Assembly (NCBI GenBank): GCA_005883295.1 | Contig: VAWV01000197.1 | Location: 1 to 8,807 of the forward strand | DNA from: Actinomycetota bacterium | GTDB lineage: Bacteria > Actinomycetota > Thermoleophilia > Solirubrobacterales > Thermoleophilaceae | Direction: 5' to 3' | Length of the DNA: 8,807 nucleotides | Shown here: piece after piece, positions 5,851 through 8,807 of the stretch | How the letters are laid out: each line of letters begins with the position of its first letter | Position numbering within the stretch: the first letter of the stretch is position 1 | Made by a program: the position numbers and the translations under genes | Notes under the pieces: generated by a model | Told to the model about the DNA's origin: nothing | What the model saw: the letters and a program-made list of their open reading frames with translations, nothing else | Database searches by the model: none

Positions 5851-7588
5851 CCCGCACCCGCAGCGTCGCGCCGCTGTCGCGCAGGAACCAGGGCTCGTTT
5901 CGCCCGAGCAGCTCGAGCTTCACCACGTGTCCCCTGAGGAACCGGTACACGTTCCCGGCGAGCTGGAAGACGACCTCCCCGTCCTGCCGGGGCAGGACGC
6001 GGTAGGTCCCGTAGTCGATCAGCCGCTCCCTGCCGTGGGAGACGTCGAACAGCCGCGCGTCGAGCTGGCCGTAGGCGCCCGTCGGGTTGTTCACGTGGGC
6101 GCGCACGGTCGTGAGCCCGGCGAGCGTGAAGCCCGGGCTCGTGTACTTGACGACCTCGGTGTGGGGACCGCTGGTCGCGTCCGTCCGGCTGCACGGGTCG
6201 CCGTTGGAGACCGGGTCGAAGAACGAGCCGGTCGCGTCGTCGCCGCCGCCAGCGGTGAGGGTGTGGAGGCTCCTGGTGCCGAAGACAGTCACGCCGTTCG
6301 CGAGCTGCGAGTAGCGCCCCAATCTGAACGGACCGGGCCCGACGGTGCCCTTCGGACAGCCCTGGCCGTAGACCGTCACCGAGCCGGAGCGCGGCCCGCC
6401 ACGTTTGCCCTTGAGATAGCGCGCGAAGAACGCCGTGCCCTGGTTGGCGAACGTCTCGTACATCGCCTGCGCGTTACCCGCACGGAAGTGCCCCAGGTCG
6501 CCGAGCTGGAGCGCGACGTACGAGGTCCTGCCGGCGTCGAGCCGGTGGTACGTCCGCAGCGCCTCGCTCGCGCTGAACGCCGGATCGGTCCAGCCGTCCA
6601 TGATCAGGAGCGGCGCGGGATTGCCGGGTATTCCCGTCGCGCTCTTGAACCGGGTCAGCTGGTCGACGATTGATCTTTCGGGCTTCCCGTAGGGCTCGCC
6701 CGCGAACAGCCGCTCCTTCCAGGTGGCGAGGTCGGCGGTGGGGTCTGCGCCCTTGGGTGCCACGTAGCCGACGAGCACGCCACCGAGGTACAGCGCGTTC
6801 ACGATCGAGCCCTTCGCGACCCCAACGGGATTTCCGCTCTGCCCCGCCGCGGGGGTCTGGAAGTCGAGGAACCTTCCGTTCGGGACCAGCGAGTAGGCGA
6901 GATCGGACCAACCCCACCGGGGGTACGCGGCCGCGACCGAGAGCCGCGTGCCGTGGGCGCTGCGCCAGCGCGCGTACCTGCCCTCGCGCTTACGGATGCG
7001 ATTGCGCAGGAAGGCGAGCTGGAGCGACGATCCGCCGCCGTAGCTGACCCCCGTCACGCCGATCCGTCTCGGGTCCGTGACCCCTTGGTCGACGAGCTTC
7101 CCGAGGAGGAACTGGGCGTCGTGCAGCTCGAATCGCTGGTCGGCGAGATGGAACCAGCCGCGGTCGCACCCGGGTGAGGTGCGGGAGGCCTTCGCCCCGC
7201 ACGAATTGCCGAAGCCGCGGGCGCTGTAGGTGACGACCGCGTAGCCCTGGCGCGCGTAGTAGACGTTGTTGTAGTGGAAGAGCGCGGGCGGCACCGGGCC
7301 GTGCGTGGTCAGCTCGAAGCTCGTCTTGTCCCCGGGGAAGCCGTGCAGCATCGCGACGGTGGGGAACGGACCATGGCCCGTCGGCGGCAGCGTCACGTCC
7401 ACGTCGAGCGGGACGCCGTCGAAGCTGTGAACACGCCGGGCGTTGCTCGAGGTCGGGCACAACCGCACGTTGTTGTCCTGCAGGGTGCAGGGATGCCCGA
7501 AGGGAGCTATCCCCGATGCGGTCGCCGGGCCGCCGAGCAGGGCGGCGGCCATGACGAGCGGCGGTGCGGCGCGCTCAAGCAGGCGCAC
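5838..7588 (-). CDS. Secreted S15/CocE-type alpha/beta hydrolase, C-terminal end lost
   Basis: A predicted exported serine hydrolase of the X-Pro dipeptidyl-peptidase / cocaine-esterase (CocE/NonD) type; substrate unknown. The signal peptide is at residues 1 to about 25: two arginines, a hydrophobic APPLVMAAALLGG stretch and PATASG near the cleavage site. The catalytic domain shows LHGFPGD (81-87), the nucleophile S182 in GVSYGG, D335 in DGWTDPAF and H367 in GDLGHF. C34/C44, C130/C141 and later cysteines could form disulfides. A C-terminal jelly-roll domain follows (VVKYTSPGFTLAGLT to ATLRVRDLAYV). Family similarity stops near residue 585; the frame then continues antisense through the AhpC-like gene to a stop at 5654. 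The start is GTG at 7588, overlapping the end of the synthetase gene by 14 bases and suggesting coupling. Esterase, amidase or peptidase activity cannot be distinguished. Confidence 0.85.
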
Positions 7589-8807
7589 TGGCTCGCTTAC
7601 GCTCGCGTTCCGCCTCCCGCAGCTCCACCCGCCGGATCTTCCCCGTAAGGGTCTTCGGCAGGTCCGCGACGAACTCGACCTCGCGCGGGTAGGCGTACGC
7701 CGAGTGCCGTTCGCGCACGAAGCGCTTGATGTCGTCCGCCGTGGCATCGCTCGCCTCGTGGCCCTCCGCCAGCACGATGAACGCCTTCACGATGTCGCCG
7801 CGCTTCGGGTCGGGCGACGCGACCGCGGCCGCCTCCAGTACCGCCGGATGCTCCACGCACGCCGACTCGACCTCGAAGGGGCCGATGCGGTACCCCGCCG
7901 AGATGATCACGTCGTCGGCCCGTCCGGCGTACCAGTAGTAGCCGTCCTCGTCGGCCTGCGCGGCGTCCTTCGTGTGGAACCACTCGCCGCCGAAGACCTC
8001 CTCGGTGTCCTCGGGACGGTTCCAGTAGCCGAGCGGGTAGTGCGGGTTGGAGCGAGCGCGCAGGCAGATCTCGCCGCGCTCGCCGGCCGGCAGCGGCTGC
8101 TCGTCCTCGTCCAGGATCGCCACGTCCCAGCCCGGAATTGGACGCCCCATCGACCCTTCGCGGACCTCCACCGTGGGGAAGTTCCCGCAGAGGGGGTACG
8201 ACTCGGTGAGCCCGTAGTAGTCGAGCACCGTGATACCGAACTGCTCGCGGAACCAGCGGATCACCTCGGGGTTGAGCGGCTCGCCCGCCGAGCACGTGAT
8301 CCGCAGCTGCTGCGGATAGCGCCTACCCGCATCCTTGACCGCGGTCATCGCCCGCAGGGCCGTGGGGGTGGTGAACATGTTCTGCACGCCGTGCTTCGAG
8401 AGCTGGTGCAGCTGCTCCTCGGGGTCGAAGCCGCCCTTGCGCGCGTAGACGAACTGCACCGCGCCATAGCGCCAGGGGCCGAGCAGCGGGCAGATGCCCG
8501 CCGCCCACGCCCACTCACCCGAGCCGTGGAACAGCTCGCCCTCGCGGACGTCGTGGCAGAACTCGAATTCCTCGTGGGCCAGCAGGTAGCGGTGGGCGTG
8601 CAGGATGCCCTTGGCCTTCCCGGTCGTGCCGGATGAGTAGTAGAGCTGCGCGGGGTCGTCGGCCGCGGTATCGACCACGTCGTAGCTCGTCAAGGCCTTC
8701 TCGAGCTCGCGGCCGAGGTCCTCGTCGAGCACGAACACGATCTCGGCCAGCCCGTTCGGGATGCGATGCCGGTTGGCGGCGTCGGTGACCACGACCTTGG
8801 CGCCCGA
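7575..8807 (-). CDS. AMP-forming acyl-CoA synthetase (MACS-like), N-terminus beyond window
   Basis: A member of the ANL superfamily that activates a carboxylic acid to acyl-AMP and then acyl-CoA. 410 C-terminal residues are present of an expected ~540-560. Seen in order: phosphate loop YYSSGTTGKAKG (about 8610-8645), SGEWAWAAG, ITCSAGEPLN, DYYGLTES (adenine-binding region), GYWNRPEDT, the hinge region YAGRADDVIISAGYRIGPFEVE, and the C-terminal lysine in KTLTGKIRR (codon 7638-7640) that catalyses adenylation. The SAGYRIGPFEVE and SPDPKRG segments are typical of medium-chain acyl-CoA and acetyl-CoA synthetase-like enzymes rather than long-chain FadD. Chain length cannot be fixed from sequence. 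The stop is TGA at 7575-7577; the hydrolase gene starts inside its last 14 bases, so the two are probably one transcript. Confidence 0.93.
   Translation of the reverse strand, partial: SGAKVVVTDAANRHRIPNGLAEIVFVLDEDLGRELEKALTSYDVVDTAADDPAQLYYSSGTTGKAKGILHAHRYLLAHEEFEFCHDVREGELFHGSGEWAWAAGICPLLGPWRYGAVQFVYARKGGFDPEEQLHQLSKHGVQNMFTTPTALRAMTAVKDAGRRYPQQLRITCSAGEPLNPEVIRWFREQFGITVLDYYGLTESYPLCGNFPTVEVREGSMGRPIPGWDVAILDEDEQPLPAGERGEICLRARSNPHYPLGYWNRPEDTEEVFGGEWFHTKDAAQADEDGYYWYAGRADDVIISAGYRIGPFEVESACVEHPAVLEAAAVASPDPKRGDIVKAFIVLAEGHEASDATADDIKRFVRERHSAYAYPREVEFVADLPKTLTGKIRRVELREAERERKRASAPA

Noticed and set aside
5981..5998. Hairpin GTCCTGCC-GG-GGCAGGAC as a possible terminator between the convergent genes
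   Set aside because: It lies within the well-conserved C-terminal domain of the hydrolase, has a 2-base loop and no T-run. It could still promote deletion errors in sequencing, but it is not at the 5840 junction.

Overview
The window is GC-rich throughout (roughly 70% by eye), densely packed and strongly GC-biased at third codon positions. It uses many GTG and TTG starts and few clear Shine-Dalgarno sequences. Together with the style of the proteins this suggests a high-GC actinobacterium, perhaps of the Thermoleophilia/Solirubrobacterales type; the taxonomy is inference. It looks like ordinary chromosome. I see no RNA gene, insertion sequence, CRISPR array or phage gene, and no gene-free stretch longer than about 50 bases.

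Layout. Left arm, minus strand (1-1216): a family 2 glycosyltransferase followed by glycerol kinase, the latter running off the left edge; they share a GTGA stop/start overlap. Centre, plus strand (1266 to about 5846): a probable operon of a 70-residue biotin carrier protein, a crotonase-family enzyme, bioB, bioF, bioD and a single-cysteine AhpC/TSA-like protein, with gaps or overlaps of -8, 32, about 0, 14 and 12 bases. Right arm, minus strand (about 5838-8807): an AMP-forming acyl-CoA synthetase entering from the right edge, followed by a secreted S15/CocE-type alpha/beta hydrolase that converges on the AhpC-like gene.

How the genes fit. BioF, BioD and BioB are three of the four enzymes of the late biotin pathway (KAPA synthesis, dethiobiotin synthesis, sulfur insertion). 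BioA, which acts between BioF and BioD, is not in the window. The small biotin-acceptor protein at the head of the operon is a likely consumer of the product, and the crotonase beside it resembles acyl-CoA decarboxylases of the YgfG type. Biotin supply and biotin-dependent acyl-CoA metabolism therefore appear to be co-transcribed.

What deserves attention is damage in the central block rather than a new system. (1) BioF lacks about 23 internal residues, including the aspartate that pairs with the PLP ring nitrogen. (2) bioB has no stop codon where its coding signal ends; its frame stays open through all of bioF. (3) The convergent AhpC-like and hydrolase genes run into each other near 5840, and neither has a stop of its own. 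Three lesions within about 2.4 kb mean either real decay or small deletions introduced by sequencing or assembly. The sequence alone cannot separate these.
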